Shown: positions 28,101 through 40,331 of the stretch, piece after piece | How the letters are laid out: every line of letters begins with the position of its first letter | Numbering within the stretch: the stretch's first letter is position 1 | Source of the DNA: Maylandia zebra | Lineage: Eukaryota; Chordata; Actinopteri; Cichliformes; Cichlidae | Length of the DNA: 64,000 nucleotides | Assembly: GCF_041146795.1 (NCBI RefSeq) | Contig: NC_135187.1 | Span: 3,855,556-3,919,555, forward strand | Direction of reading: 5' to 3' | Program-made: the position numbers and the translations under genes | The notes under the pieces: model-generated | Seen by the model: the letters and a program-made list of their open reading frames with translations, nothing else | Told to the model about the DNA's origin: nothing | Databases searched by the model: none

Positions 28101-30484
28101 CAGAGAGCAACTTTCTCTGGAAATCTTGAGTCACCCTGTATCTCATATCACACTCATATCACAGTCTTATTTAACACAATGTGATGATTGTTGTGTAAAT
28201 TGTGGTCATATTAAGATTTAAATATGTTTCAGAGAGTATGATCTGGGATGAGAGTACTTTTCAAAAAAGTTGGGGTTGAAAAATGCAAATTAAAAAAATT
28301 GTACTTCCCCAAAAAGTTGGCTCCAAAAGTCTCACTGTAGCTCATTTCTGCTGATTGAATACTATGACACTGCCATAGCTACAGGCAGTAATTTGAATGT
28401 AAATCATAAATGGCAAAGAATTGTGGGAAAATATTGTCTCATTAAAGTAAGTCTTCACTACTCCAATTCCATTACATTTACAGCAAGGGAAGGTTTTTCT
28501 GTAAATGCCATTTAGAGTAACGTCACTGGAAATGATGCAAAGACAATGAAATTTGCAGTCTTCACAGGAGCTTTACTGTAAAAGGTTTACAGTAGCTTAC
28601 CGGCTTCCAGCTGCCAGTGAAATTGTAAAACTACAGCAACCTGTCAAACAGACATGCGCAGACATGAAAAATAATATGATTAGAGCCTAGTACGATAAAT
28701 GCTTTTAAAGCCATCACTGTTAGGATCACGGCCACTTTCATCGACCAGCGCAAACACAGGCAGCCTCTAACTGCGGATGAATCTTGTCTGAAAAGGTTTG
28801 TGCTCCACATGTGTCTGATTGTTGTGTTTTATAGGACTGGTACTTGGATGTAATTAGACTTAGTTGATCAGTTAGCAGGTCACCCTTTAGTCCAACTACG
28901 GTCACTGCTGGTTCCAGAAGAAAAACATGGAGGTGTTTAAAATGCTGATGTTAAGGATTCCAAACAACCAAAGAAACAGAGTCCTGCTGTTAAGCATGGT
29001 GGAAAATAATTGTATGAAATGATGGTGGCAACTAATGATTGTTTTAATTATGAGTTCATCTACACAACATGCTCTGAACTCATTGGTTAACTTTTTTTAA
29101 CAGGTTATAAACTAAAGTCTGAGATTTAATATACTTAACATGTAATATGAGACCAAATCTCCCAACTGTAGAAACATAAACAGAAAAACGAGCCAGGTGA
29201 AATAAATAAAGACGGTCTCCTTGGCCTATCTTCATTCGTTTTATTGTCGAGTTAACCTGCCGGTGTTCCTGTGGGAGCACATTTTAAAAAGTGATTTCTG
29301 TCACTTTTTTCTATTTCTCTATATAATTTATGTCCTTGTGCTATCTTTCTTCTTCCTCTGTTATTTCCCCCGGTATTTATCTGACTCACATCCTGAATGC
29401 AAACCCTTTCTGCTTATGTGAATCTTTCCTGCAAACATCAGGCAGCGTTTGTTTCTTTTTTTAATTCCAGGTGTCACCTTCTTTCTCTTCCACCAGGTAC
29501 ACCATTTCCCTTGTGTGTTCCTTTTAACCCAATGCAAAGTCACATCACTCCTCTTGTCCTCTGACTCCTTCGCTCAGCACTGCTCTATCACGATTCCTCT
29601 GCGCAGCTCAGGGACATTATTTCCACCCATTTTCCCCTCACCATTGGTTTATTGTGGCATTTATGAAAATTTATGCTTATTCAGTTCTTACACTCGTAAG
29701 TCACAGGAGATAAAAGTGTCAGCATAATGAGTAAAGTGTATAAATGGTGCTCAGCAGAAGAGAAAGCAGATACTGTAAGGTGCCACCAGCATACTGAAGC
29801 GTCAGCTCACTCTGGATGTGTGGGTGGTTTAATTATTTCTTTTTTTAAAGTTTTGGTGCTGTTTGGAGCCCCACCCTGCCGTACTGCAGACTTTTCCAAA
29901 CAGTTCCTCCCTGGGCTGGAGCAGCAGCGCATGAGATACCTCCTCAGAAACCCCACAATCCCCAGTTTTCATCTAAACTGTTTTAGTTTCACGAGGTAAA
30001 ACTTGCTTTCCTAAGGCGACCGAGTGACTGCCTGGAGATTTAATTATAGCATTATTGTGTCAGGACTGTTCAAGGGCCTTGCAGATATATAGGTCTTGCG
30101 TCATCTGCTGTGTGGCCTCCCAGTCATGGTTTCACTCATTTATGCAGAGAAAAAATATTTCAGTGCCTCCTACAGCCTGCAAATGAAAAGAGACTTGTGT
30201 CTTAATGCATCGAGAAACCTAATTATGTTTATGTTTCATAGTCTGAGGCGATGCATTCTTTTAATATAAAGACATTTGAATGTAAGTTGTGCATTAATAT
30301 CACTACTAACTGCATGCAGCAATCTCATATCCACACACATGTTCTTGCTTCCTGATCTGTCACTACCTTAATGGGATTATCTCATTACCCTCATTTCCAT
30401 CCCTCTTTTCTCTCCTCGCTCTTGTTCTCTCTCCATCTCGCCCGGTGCTGTTTGGGCACGTTGCTGTGTATTACGTAAGCTCTA

Positions 30485-30508
30485 CAGCAGCAGCAGCAGC
30501 AGCAGCAG
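30485..30508 (+). repeat. (CAG)8 trinucleotide repeat
   Basis: Eight uninterrupted CAG units, not within any gene I can support. It gives an Ala run in one plus frame and a Cys run on the minus strand, both likely noncoding. Confidence 0.9.
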
Positions 30509-31393
30509 AGAGGGATGGAACCCATGAACACACCACACCTACCAGAGACTGCAGAGCTCAGCAGAAAATGTACCAGCACCAAAAGAGGGCGTGCCAGAGA
30601 GGAAGTGAACGAGGAGAAGGGAGAGTGAGATGAGGGCACACAAGGAAAGGAAAGAAATAGAAAAACATCAACTCTGTGTGTCTCTGCATGTGGCTGGAGG
30701 GACAAAAGGATCAAAGGAAAAAGAGCAAGACAGATGTGATGAAAATCATCAGAAGAGAAGGAGAGAAATGAGCGAGAGGAAGAATACAGCCTATAAAAAT
30801 AACACCACCTACCCATTTTACCCTCAAATTCTTCATAAACTCACAAAATATTTAAAACAACCACTTTCTGTACCTAAGATATTCCACATTTTGAAGCACT
30901 AAAAGAAACAAATTCCCATTTGAAAGCCCTCAGACTGCATAAATGAACAATGATCTAATTTAATGGTGCTCAAAATGCTCCACAATCCAAAACCTAACGT
31001 AACTAATGTTCTTCCTGCACTGCTAGCAGCTGAGGAGCTGAGGACTTTGATGGCTTTTCCCACTTCGCAGGAGCATTAGTTATTGCACGGTGCATGGCTA
31101 ATGTGGCAAACGTTACCATCTGTTTCCTTCCCTCCTACTCTATGTGCCCGTGTAGACTGTACTTTAATCAAATGGCACCCATCAAGGCTGAGAAATAAAG
31201 GCAACGCTTAAGTGCCAAAAACTGCAGGTCCCCTGATGACCACTGGAGGCTGGTTCCAAACAGAGACATTCCCCATGGACTCCAATGTTACAGTGTTCAA
31301 CTTGTTCATCTCTACAGCAGAAATAAACATGTTTACAATGATTTTGGTCTCTAGCTGTTTTATATGACTCATGAACTGACTCATGGCACAGAC

Positions 31394-31722
31394 CAGCGGT
31401 GCCCAACATCCGGGCCACGGACTGGTACCGGTTGAGTCTATACCGGGCCGCGAGAGTTGAGGCTCGGGTTTGAAATTTATGGTTTCCAGGGTTTTTACCA
31501 TAGCGACCAGAGAGCATTAAGGGGCAGAGAGGAGGATGTTAAGGACGCTGCTAATAAAGTTACACAATTACACGGTCAATTCATGTTTATTATTATATTT
31601 ACAAAATACCACAGTTTTTGTCTTGGTCATTTTATTTTATTTTGCTGTATTTATCTGCGACACCTTAAAGGCCGGTCTGTGAAAATATTGTCTGTGGTGC
31701 AAAAAATGGTTGGGGACCGCGG
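31394..31722 (+). mobile_element. Nonautonomous hAT-type DNA transposon
   Basis: Ends are near-inverted: CAGCGGTGCCCAAC at the left and GTTGGGGACCGCGG at the right. The flanks carry an 8-base target duplication with one mismatch, GCACAGAC (31386-31393) and GCATAGAC (31723-31730), which is diagnostic for hAT elements. No transposase frame is present. A reverse-oriented fragment of the same family is at 50025-50190. Confidence 0.82.
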
Positions 31723-32339
31723 GCATAGACTTTATATAAATAGATGAATGTAGTGACCATGACATCACCCAGTAACTAAAGAAGTCCCACTATGAAGTCT
31801 CAGCTGGTTTGAAACTGGACAACATCTGGCTGTGCATGCTGCTCACCTACTGGTTAATGCCTTGTCAGTCACACTGAAAACATCCCCTGGTTCATCTCCC
31901 TTCTGGACTAATAGTAAACATATTTCTAAATGAACTTCAAGACATCTTTTTTATGTATAGTCTATGGTTGCAAACCAAGCTAGCTAGCATTAGCTAATTA
32001 TGTAGCTCTCAACCAATTAGGATCACTCATTCTGGCACCAAAACACAAGGCGACAAAATGTCCAACTAAAAGCTTCAAACAGGAGTGCACAAATTACTGG
32101 GTGATGCAATTCATGCTGCCATCTTTTATATACAGCAAAGAGCAAACAGATGCAAAGGTCAGTATTTATTCCTGTGAGTGAAAGCCCTGATTATTTACAG
32201 TCTATTTTTAACACTTTCAGTTCATTTATTTTCATAAATAACACGTAAACAAAACAAATGAAAGCAGCCGTAGAAGGAGAGAAAAAGGCAAAGACAGAGG
32301 AACAAGTGCTAAAATGTGGCTTTAAATATATGCAAACTG

Positions 32340-32560
32340 AAAGAGAGAGAGACATAGGGAATGGCCAGGAGGAAGGAGAGAGGGAGGGAGTGATGAAGGA
32401 CAAAATGGAGAGTGAGTGGAAATGAGGGAGGGCGAGAGAGCGATAGAGAGAGATAAAAAAAAAGAGGAGAAAAGAGGGAAAGATAAATAATTAAATGACT
32501 GTGTTTGGCTGGAGAACAGAGGGGAGATGGAGGGATGAAGGGGAGGAGGAGGAGGAAGGC
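32340..32560 (+). repeat. Purine-rich (G/A) tract
   Basis: About 220 bases dominated by GA, GGA and GAGA motifs, just before the CpG-dense patch at 32680. On the minus strand it is a pyrimidine tract. A second such tract is at 35780-35960. Confidence 0.75.
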
Positions 32561-32679
32561 AGGGAACAGAAGGCTGATTATGGCACACACTTGGGAAGTG
32601 AAGCAGTCTCACACATACTGTATGTAATGCTGATAATGTGTCGACGTTTACACACATGTAGCTTCAGCTGGCGATTGTC

Positions 32680-32830
32680 GCAGGTACTCGCGCACACTTA
32701 ACGTCCGCCCACGCGTCACAGCAGGCAGCCGGAGATGCAGAAACCGAACACGCGCTGCTGTTACACCAGACCACAACACAATCAAGCGTCGGATCAAACA
32801 CAAACGCACACGCATTTGACTCCTGCTGCC
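32680..32830 (-). promoter_or_regulatory. CpG-dense patch, candidate eno2 promoter or first exon
   Basis: CpG dinucleotides cluster here in otherwise AT-rich DNA. On the minus strand the patch contains a perfect EGR1 site GCGTGGGCG (32714-32706) overlapping a TGACGCG CRE-like half. It lies about 7.8 kb upstream of the eno2 ATG exon on the coding side, where a promoter and noncoding first exon are expected. There is no clear consensus donor, so this remains a candidate only. Confidence 0.3.
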
Positions 32831-33127
32831 AACACACACACGCTCTGTACAGCCATTTTCCAAGAAATCAGAGGCATGTTGGGTTTTTTTCAGTGCTGCC
32901 ATATTAAAAAGCATCAGACAGAAAACACACACAGTAAAGATTGACTGTAGAATCACACAAACACATTTTAGCAGGAAATCACCCCACCAAGGAAAGCTGG
33001 AGACGGATTCTTGCATTCAGATTGATTCAACATATTTTTTAAAAACAAAAATAAAAGTCTCTTTAATATTTATTCATACAGCTGTATATGTGCAATGATA
33101 AAGAATCCATCCATCCTGAAATTTGAG

Positions 33128-33180
33128 ATACACTCCCTAATTTCCTTCGGGATTAATAAAGTATGCTGATTCTGATTAAA
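33128..33180 (+). repeat. Fish LINE 3' tail remnant
   Basis: 'TTTCCTTCGGGATTAATAAA' followed by 'GTATGCTGATTCTGATT' is the typical end of a very common fish LINE family. Only the tail is recognisable. Confidence 0.6.
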
Positions 33181-34349
33181 ATTTTCAGTAACAAATAGTC
33201 TTCCTGAGACACAAAGATCATCGTGCAATATGACTTCGATTCACAATCTCAGATCCACTCCGACCATAAGCAAACGAAGTGTTAATGATTCATGTTACAG
33301 AATCATGCCTCTTCTCCCTCAAGGGAAGTTGAGTCACTATAGTGTGTAAACAGATGCTATACCTTTGAGATAGATGGATGCACTTTTGTTCATTCAGTCT
33401 AAAATTACAAAACATATTAAACAACATTTTTGTAAATGTGCCAAATTGATAAACTGACTGATGTGCTACTCCTAACCCTTGGCTCTTTGAGAGGAACAGC
33501 TGATGGTGCTTAGACTGTAGACAAAGACTGACGTAGCTTTTCTTTCTGGAAAGTGGAGTCAGCACAGAAGGCGGTAAATCCTGTGGTTTCAAAAAAAGAT
33601 GTCTGGCTCTATAGAAGTCTGAGGAAATGACGCTACTTCTCACTTGACCTGTGATCTTATTGGATATATAAGTAAAAATGGCAGAACGTCATAGTGGCTA
33701 TTTCCCAGTGTGACATGCTCAAGAATCATAAACCTCTGAACCTGGAGACTCAACTCAGGAAGTCACAGACTTCAAAGTGCAATCCCACAAAGGCCTCGAA
33801 GCCATTATATGTACATACAGTAAATATAAGATTTCCAAAGCAACCATGGCCTCTCCCACTGGTTTCTGAAGTCCCGCTGTGAAGCCCGAAGCTGAGCCAT
33901 GTCAGCTTTTTAAAACTAGCTGTCATGGAGCTGACTGTGAAATCGATGGACACTCCGTAGGCTAGCAACTAGTCGGTCACACAGCAAAGCTTACCCTCAG
34001 TCCTCCTTGGCTCTAATTGTTACTGAAATATACAAAACAGGCCTCATGTTGTATTCAATCAGCCTTAAAACTATCGACTTAAGATGGGACCATAAACTCA
34101 TCAGGACGGTGCTCATGCTGGAAGCTCAAATGCACGAGATAGAGCTTCTTTCATTCTGAGATGTTCGCTGGTTAAAGGATGAAAAACAACAAACCAGCTG
34201 CAATAAAGAGAGAAGCTAGCCACAAAGTAAGACAAATGCATGATGCATTCATCCTTTTTGCTTGAAATGTGACATGCAAACAGCAAAAAATAAACATCTA
34301 TCGCTGCTTCAAATCAATTAAAATCTATATCTCACTATTTTTTTTAATC

Positions 34350-34515
34350 ATATATACTTCATCCATCCATTTCTGTAGTTTACTGACAAAGCGTAGCTGG
34401 AACTTATCCCAGCTTTCATGCAGTAAGAGGTGAGACACACCCAGATCACCAGTCCATCACACACGGACACCTCACATCCACACCTAAGGCCATTTAAGCC
34501 AGCATGCACCACCAG
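34350..34515 (-). repeat. Degraded copy of abundant teleost repeat, minus orientation
   Basis: Starts with CATCCATCCATTTCTGTAG and continues through 'GGAACTTATCCCAGCTTTCA' and 'CACCAGTCCATCACACACGG', the reverse complement of the kind of sequence at 5045-5345. Confidence 0.6.
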
Positions 34516-34801
34516 GTCGCCCATATTCATTTCACTAGTCTGTAAAGACTTTCAAAACCCTTAACTTTCCTTTTTTCAGTTATTGTTTGTTACTTTTCCC
34601 TTGAGGACGCGTTCCTGGAATGATTAAATAATGATTCCTGCTGTAAAAGCTGAATGTAGGACAAGTTATGAAATATTGATGTTTTAATACCATCTCATTG
34701 TATCTCATGTCATATCAATTTTCACTGCTGTACTTTATTTATTGATTAATATTTGTTGCTTCTGTCAACCCCCACTCATAAATGTACCTGCTGCAAAAGC
34801 A

Positions 34802-34802
34802 C

Positions 34803-34847
<45 letters not shown>

Positions 34848-35575
34848 TTTGTGCCTCTCAATCAAACACATACACGGTTGATGTACCGAGGACTCAAACG
34901 TAATTGACTGCAGGATCATACACACAGACACAAACACACACACACAAACACACACACACACACACACACACACATAACATTCCTACAGCCAAGACTCACA
35001 TGACCAAATACACACGCAATACACTTGACAGCCATTTTACAAGAAACCAAAGGAAATGCAGGCAGCAAACAGACACACACATTTTCTGTTAGATAGTTTG
35101 TCATAACACATCTAGCAAACACACACACACACACACACTTACACTTCATAATGACAGTTGAAAGCTTTAACCCTCCTCCCCCTCTCACAAACCAGCTCAC
35201 ACACACAAAAAGCCATGACACACATAAATAAACCACAAATTAGTATCTAAAACTGCAGCTCTCACACACACACACACACACACACACAAGCTGCCACAAG
35301 ACATCAAACCAATGCGTTCTTGCAAGAGGTTGTTCACACAGATTATGTGCATGTTGCCAAAACACACACAGACAAATACACATCATTTCCTTCCTCCTGT
35401 ATACGCACACACACATTTTTGAAAGCCACAACAATGCAACATTTAGACACACATCTAAAACTGACGCTTACACACATCTTTCAGTACATGCACACACATG
35501 CATGACTTCCGGTCTTACACACACACACACATACACAGTTGGACTACGACCTCTCACACACACATGCAGTAAGAC
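34802..35575. repeat. Cluster of (CA)n microsatellites
   Basis: Repeated CA blocks at about 34805-34844, 34920-34975, 35118-35141, 35262-35289 and several shorter ones, separated by CA-rich spacer. This looks like one decayed long CA array. It explains the long open frames of Thr/His and Val/Cys composition on both strands. Confidence 0.9.
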
Positions 35576-35714
35576 CTAAAACTGAAGCATTTCATTCTCG
35601 TGCACAACCTTCTGTATCCGCTATGCAGCACACAGAAAAGACACGCAATTACAATGATGCAGGAACACAAAGATGCAAAGAGGAAGAGAGGATTTCCTGC
35701 CTTTACCTGATGCC

Positions 35715-35742
35715 GGTGTGTGTGTGTGTGTGTGTGTGTGTG
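35715..35742. repeat. (GT)n microsatellite followed by purine tract
   Basis: Clean GT block; a G/A-rich tract follows at about 35780-35960. No gene here. Confidence 0.9.
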
Positions 35743-36419
35743 AGTGAGTTCTGCCTTTTACGGCGACTGAGAAAATACTGGAGAGGCAGAGCGATGAGAG
35801 AGAGAGAAACAGGAGGGGAGGAGGAAGAGAAGAGGAGAGAAGGAGGGGGTGATATATATGTGCGAGTGTGTGTCAGAGGGAGGAGGGGAGGGAGATGATT
35901 CAGAAGGGAGATGGGGAGAGGAAGAGGAGGGTTAATTAAAAAGGAGGAGATGGACGGAGGGATGATGATGGGGTGCAGAGGCTCTTTGCCTGACAGAGGA
36001 GGTAAAAATAGATGAAGGCAGGACCGGTTCTCGCGCTGCGTGTCTCCCTGCCTCTCTCTGGTGCTGCAGTGGGGTTCAGCTGATGTATATATGGTTACAT
36101 AATTGAGCCTTCTCCACTATACTCACACGACATGATGCTCAGTGTGTGTAATGCTCATGTTGTAGGGAGATAAATATGACATAACAAGCAAAAATTGTGT
36201 GTTGCACTAAAAAGATATCAAGTGAAGTTGAACTATGGCCGTGCTGTACTTTCCTGTGATACTGATTTAACCTGTTTAACCAGGTGGGTCATTAAACACA
36301 TCAACTGTTAGTTACAATGTTTGCCTGAAAACGGGAAAATCCTTGTGGGGACATGAGGAAGGACTAAAAAAGAAATTAAAGAAATTAAAGAACAGTAGCA
36401 ACATACCGACTGACAAAAT

Positions 36420-36434
36420 GCTGCCCTCTGGTGG
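36420..36434 (-). promoter_or_regulatory. CTCF consensus motif
   Basis: The minus strand reads CCACCAGAGGGCAGC, which fits the CTCF core CCDSNAGRKGGCRSY at all 15 positions. It lies in the intergenic region between eno2 and the cdc42-like gene. Binding is inferred. Confidence 0.5.
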
Positions 36435-38146
36435 TGAAAATGTAAAGTTTTCAGAGCGTAATTACCAAAAATCTGCATTTAAGCATATATAACCTAAATT
36501 TATGATGATTCAGTGCTTGAATAAAACCCCGAGCCTTAAATTGAAGCTGTTTATAATGAGGGCTGTCAGTTCCAGCAGCTAATTTACTGATTGTTTGGGA
36601 GTCTGTAAAAAAGAAAATGAATTGCCTGGATTTCATATTTTGTGCATCCTATTCATTTTTACCCAGCAGATGTTTTTCTTTAGTAGATATCCATGTGTAG
36701 GGCAGAAGGCTAAAAGCATGTTTACTCTTTACAGAATGAGAGATGAAAGAAATGCTCTTGAGAAACTAACCAGCTTTGTTTCTTCTGTTTTGATTTTTAG
36801 TTTTGTCCCTTTAATGCACGTACACGCTAATTTATCCACTTTTTACCACACAGCGAAGGTGCTTTCCATATTAACTTGTACTCATGATTTAACTAAAACT
36901 TGTATCTCTATATCTTCACTGGTGTTGTGTGATATTTCCCGATTTGTTTGTAACTTGGTTAAGTTATGGTGGTGTAACCAAAGACTCCAGTGATCTTTCA
37001 CCAATAAAATTTTACTTTCACCAAATCAAATTCTGGCCTGCGGCGCAAATCCACCGTCATGTCCTGAAAATGCTTCTAAACTGATGAGTTTACAGGAACT
37101 GTGACTGCGTTCTGGACAGAGCTCACCATAACTTCATTGTTCTTCCTTTGTTCTGTGCAGAATCGTGTTGAGCTGTGTCCTTGCTGCTCTAAAAACAGAC
37201 CGGTGACGCTGCTAATGCTGAGAGTGACACTGATACACATTGATAGGGCAAAAGGGTGAAGCCAGTGTGTGCTCAGTGTGTGTCACGGTTGTCTATTATG
37301 GTGTGTCTTTGCCTGCATGCAAGAGTATTATCGGGCAGGTGCATACATCCACCTGTGCGAACGTCTCTGGGTGCGCTTCTGTGTGTGTGCGAGAGTGTGA
37401 GATAATCTATAATTAAATTCCTGAGTTTAATGGGATTATCTTTGGGAGACAAGCGGCACATCGTCATTGGCATCAATCCCTGTGGTTAGCTATGGGTGAG
37501 CGACTAAGAGAAACATATATACAGAAGGAGAGAGAGAGAGAAATAAATGGGGGCAGATGAGAAAAAAAGATGAGGGAGCAACAAAGAGGATTTTTTTCCC
37601 CAAAAAGCACTGATGAGATAAAAAAGCAATGAAATGCTTGTGAAGTGAGCAAAACAGCGAGGCCATCCAGAGGGACGGAGTAATAGAGGAGCACCTCGCA
37701 TTGTAATTATCTCATTTTCTGCTGCATTATCGCTGAAGGTTGACAAGCCTTTCCCTCGGCGAGGTCTCCCTTCACCTCCAGCACATCAGTGCTGACCAGG
37801 CCAACCAAACAAACAGATTTATCCTTATTAAAGACATAATACAGAGGACCAGCTTGCATATTCACTCATACTCATCTACATGGCTATTTTTACAAGCTTA
37901 TGAACTGTCCACATCCAATTCCTAACTCATTATCGACCAGAGTCTGATCATTTCGACACAGCAGAACAGCTCTTCCCTGACCTCACGCTGTTTTCCACTG
38001 CGGTCAAGGGAAACAAATTAGATTGGATTGGTGTAAGAACTTGTATAGTATACTATAATATACTTAGTTATTTCTTGGATGACTTAAAATGTATCATATA
38101 AATGTTTAAAATCTATTTTAAACTTTTTTAAAGGCATTTTTAATGA

Positions 38147-38161
38147 CCAGCAGGGGGCAAC
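38147..38161 (+). promoter_or_regulatory. CTCF-like motif, opposite orientation
   Basis: CCAGCAGGGGGCAAC matches the CTCF core at 14 of 15 positions. It is on the plus strand, 1.7 kb from the minus-strand motif at 36420, so the two are divergently oriented. Confidence 0.45.
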
Positions 38162-39290
38162 ACCTCTAGTTGCAAAAAGAAATCTGTTTGCACAGAAGAC
38201 TATTGGAAAAAAGTTTGGACTCTTCGCTCTATTACTGCAGTAAATAATCATTTTCTGCCTTAGCCACTCATTTCAGGTCATATTGAATAAAATATTATAT
38301 CAGGGAGTTTTGTTTTGTAAATAAAGTATAGTTGTTAGCAAAGATAACGAAGGCAAAAACTATCAGCATGAGACTCCAAAACAGGATTTCATTAACCGAT
38401 GAGCGATTTCACAGTGTTACATCCATGCTGTCTATAGATTAAACAAGCAGGGCGCGCATTCAGTGGCTAATACTAATCATATACAATGAAATTTAACATG
38501 TTTTGTTAAACAGATACAAAAAATGTAGCACGTTACAGGCTGAATTGCTCATTTTAAAGGTGCCTTGAATTTGAAATCTTTTCCTAATTTTTTCGTTGCT
38601 CAAATGGAAATGTCAGCAAGTGTGGAGTGTATGAATCCATGGAGATTTCTGAAGTAGCAGAGAACACCAGGACGCTCTCTGGTTGTGTTAAAACGTGTAA
38701 AATGGCCCTTGAAAATGAGCATTGCAGTGACCCTAAAAAGAAAAACAAAAGTATCCTCAGTGTGTACTTTATCTCCCTCTGGTGATCACTGAGGAAAATC
38801 TGTCAGTCTATGTGTGGTTTTTACATTTTATTGAACTGGAGCCAGGTTATTAATGCGAATCTCTACTGTTAACCTAAAATATCAGTTTTAAATTCGATTA
38901 TGTGGCTCTATGTTGTACCTTTTAATGCTAAGATGACCTCTGATTGTGCATCCAGGGACTGTTTTAGATTATCTTTTAAATCATTTTCTTCTCAACCAAA
39001 AATGGGTGAAACCACTTCTCTGTTGTCCTGGTTTTGTTTGATCACGATAAAACTGTTTTACTTTCTATTTTAGACACATGTATTTTAAAAAATCAGTGAC
39101 AAAAAACACAATGAATAATAACAGAAAGAAGAGACATAATTTAACCACAAATCTCGAAGAAAGAAAATGTTTAAAGACCGTAGAATATAAGCTCTGAAAA
39201 TTGAAAACTGAGCAGAGGATTAGAAATAAGCTTGTGCTCTAGCTCAGGTGGTGAATATAAGAACCTATTTACACCTGGTTGTTGCAGGGA

Positions 39291-39322
39291 GACAAAGTGA
39301 CGACAAAGACAAAGTGACGTCA
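39291..39322 (+). promoter_or_regulatory. Tandem GACAAAGTGACG repeats ending in a CRE
   Basis: GACAAAGTGACG occurs twice (39291-39302 and 39308-39319); the second copy runs into a perfect TGACGTCA palindrome (39315-39322). It is about 1 kb upstream of the cdc42-like noncoding exon. Confidence 0.35.
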
Positions 39323-40249
39323 CATCCGCAGGCACTAGCTGCACTGTTTTGGCCATGCTGACCTCCCAGGTTTCCTACCATTTTAGCAAGTGCCCCTGTT
39401 GCCACAGCCAAATTAAAGACACAAGTTTATGATCGTGTTGGCATTTACTGCAATGTTAATGAAAGAGATGTTGCAACAGTTTGAAATGATGAAACTTTAA
39501 AAATCTTTACTCCTACTCATGCTCTCACTGGGAGTATAAATGTTTCCAAGCTGTGACGATGTCACTGCGCAAAGCCACCAATGTGGTGAGCATGATGCCC
39601 TCATAGGCTTGGACAGGTGAAGGCCTGACTGGGTGTTTGATCATGTTAAGCAAATTTTTCTATTTTTCTGAGAAAAATATAAAATTAAAAAATATAAAAT
39701 TTGCATTTCTTACAGATGCAAAATTTCTCAGTGATGTAAATTTCATAACGAGCAGACCTTTGAGTGCCTGCCTGTTTTTTGTGATTGCACAAGAATTTAC
39801 ATTACACCTGCACTGTAATGTAACTATAATGTAATACAGTGTTATTTTAATAAGATTTTTTTTTAAAATAATAAATACATTACCTATTACCTGTGGCCGT
39901 GTTGTTTTAAATCAATTACAGAATAAAAGACTAATAAAAGAAAGACTGAAAGATTAATAAAGATTGTATTTTACAGTGATTGGTTTAAGTACAGGAACGT
40001 GGTAATTTTTAAGCCATAAAAATTCTCACATACCTTCCACACAAAGCTTGATTTTTTTAAAATTAAAACCGGAAATAAAAACTAAATAAATAATGAATAA
40101 AAACTCATGTACCATAACTTTTAATTTATATATTTTTGTGATGTTAACTAAATTAAAGCGAGTTAGAATTAACAAACGCTTTTATACATGAAGAGTAATA
40201 AAAACAGAGGAACTTGAATATAACATGGGTCATAGTTCCGCCTTCCGCC

Positions 40250-40331
40250 TCGGGTGAGGAGGGGTAGTTTACAGGAAGCACCTGAACGTAGCACCGCATT
40301 ATAGCAAGTCCAGCGGCTGTGGCTTGAAAAG
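40250..40331 (+). promoter_or_regulatory. Promoter-side noncoding first exon of cdc42-like gene 1
   Basis: A GC- and CpG-richer block ends at donor GAAAAG|GTAGGC (40331/40332). It is supported as an exon by similarity to the equivalent block of the second copy ending at 61483: both carry GTCCA.CGGCTGTG and (G)AAAG|GTAGG.GCTG, and intron similarity continues for about 50 bases. The 5' end (transcription start) is not defined. Confidence 0.6.

Larger units (their letters stand above)
35961..40249. other. eno2-cdc42 intergenic region, distal part
   Basis: No supported exon. Open frames up to 132 codons (36595-36993) have no recognisable family features. It holds the CTCF-like motifs and a CRE near 39315. 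Confidence 0.55.

Noticed and set aside
30391-30816. 141-codon minus-strand frame with a Cys run
   Set aside because: The Cys run comes from the (CAG)8 repeat; the rest is low-complexity Ser/Phe-rich translation of G/A-rich DNA.
34802-35575. CRISPR-like regular repeats
   Set aside because: Units are dinucleotide microsatellites in a vertebrate nuclear genome, with no repeat-spacer structure.
36595-36993. 132-codon plus-strand frame
   Set aside because: No recognisable domain, no codon bias like the real exons, and AT-rich intergenic context.
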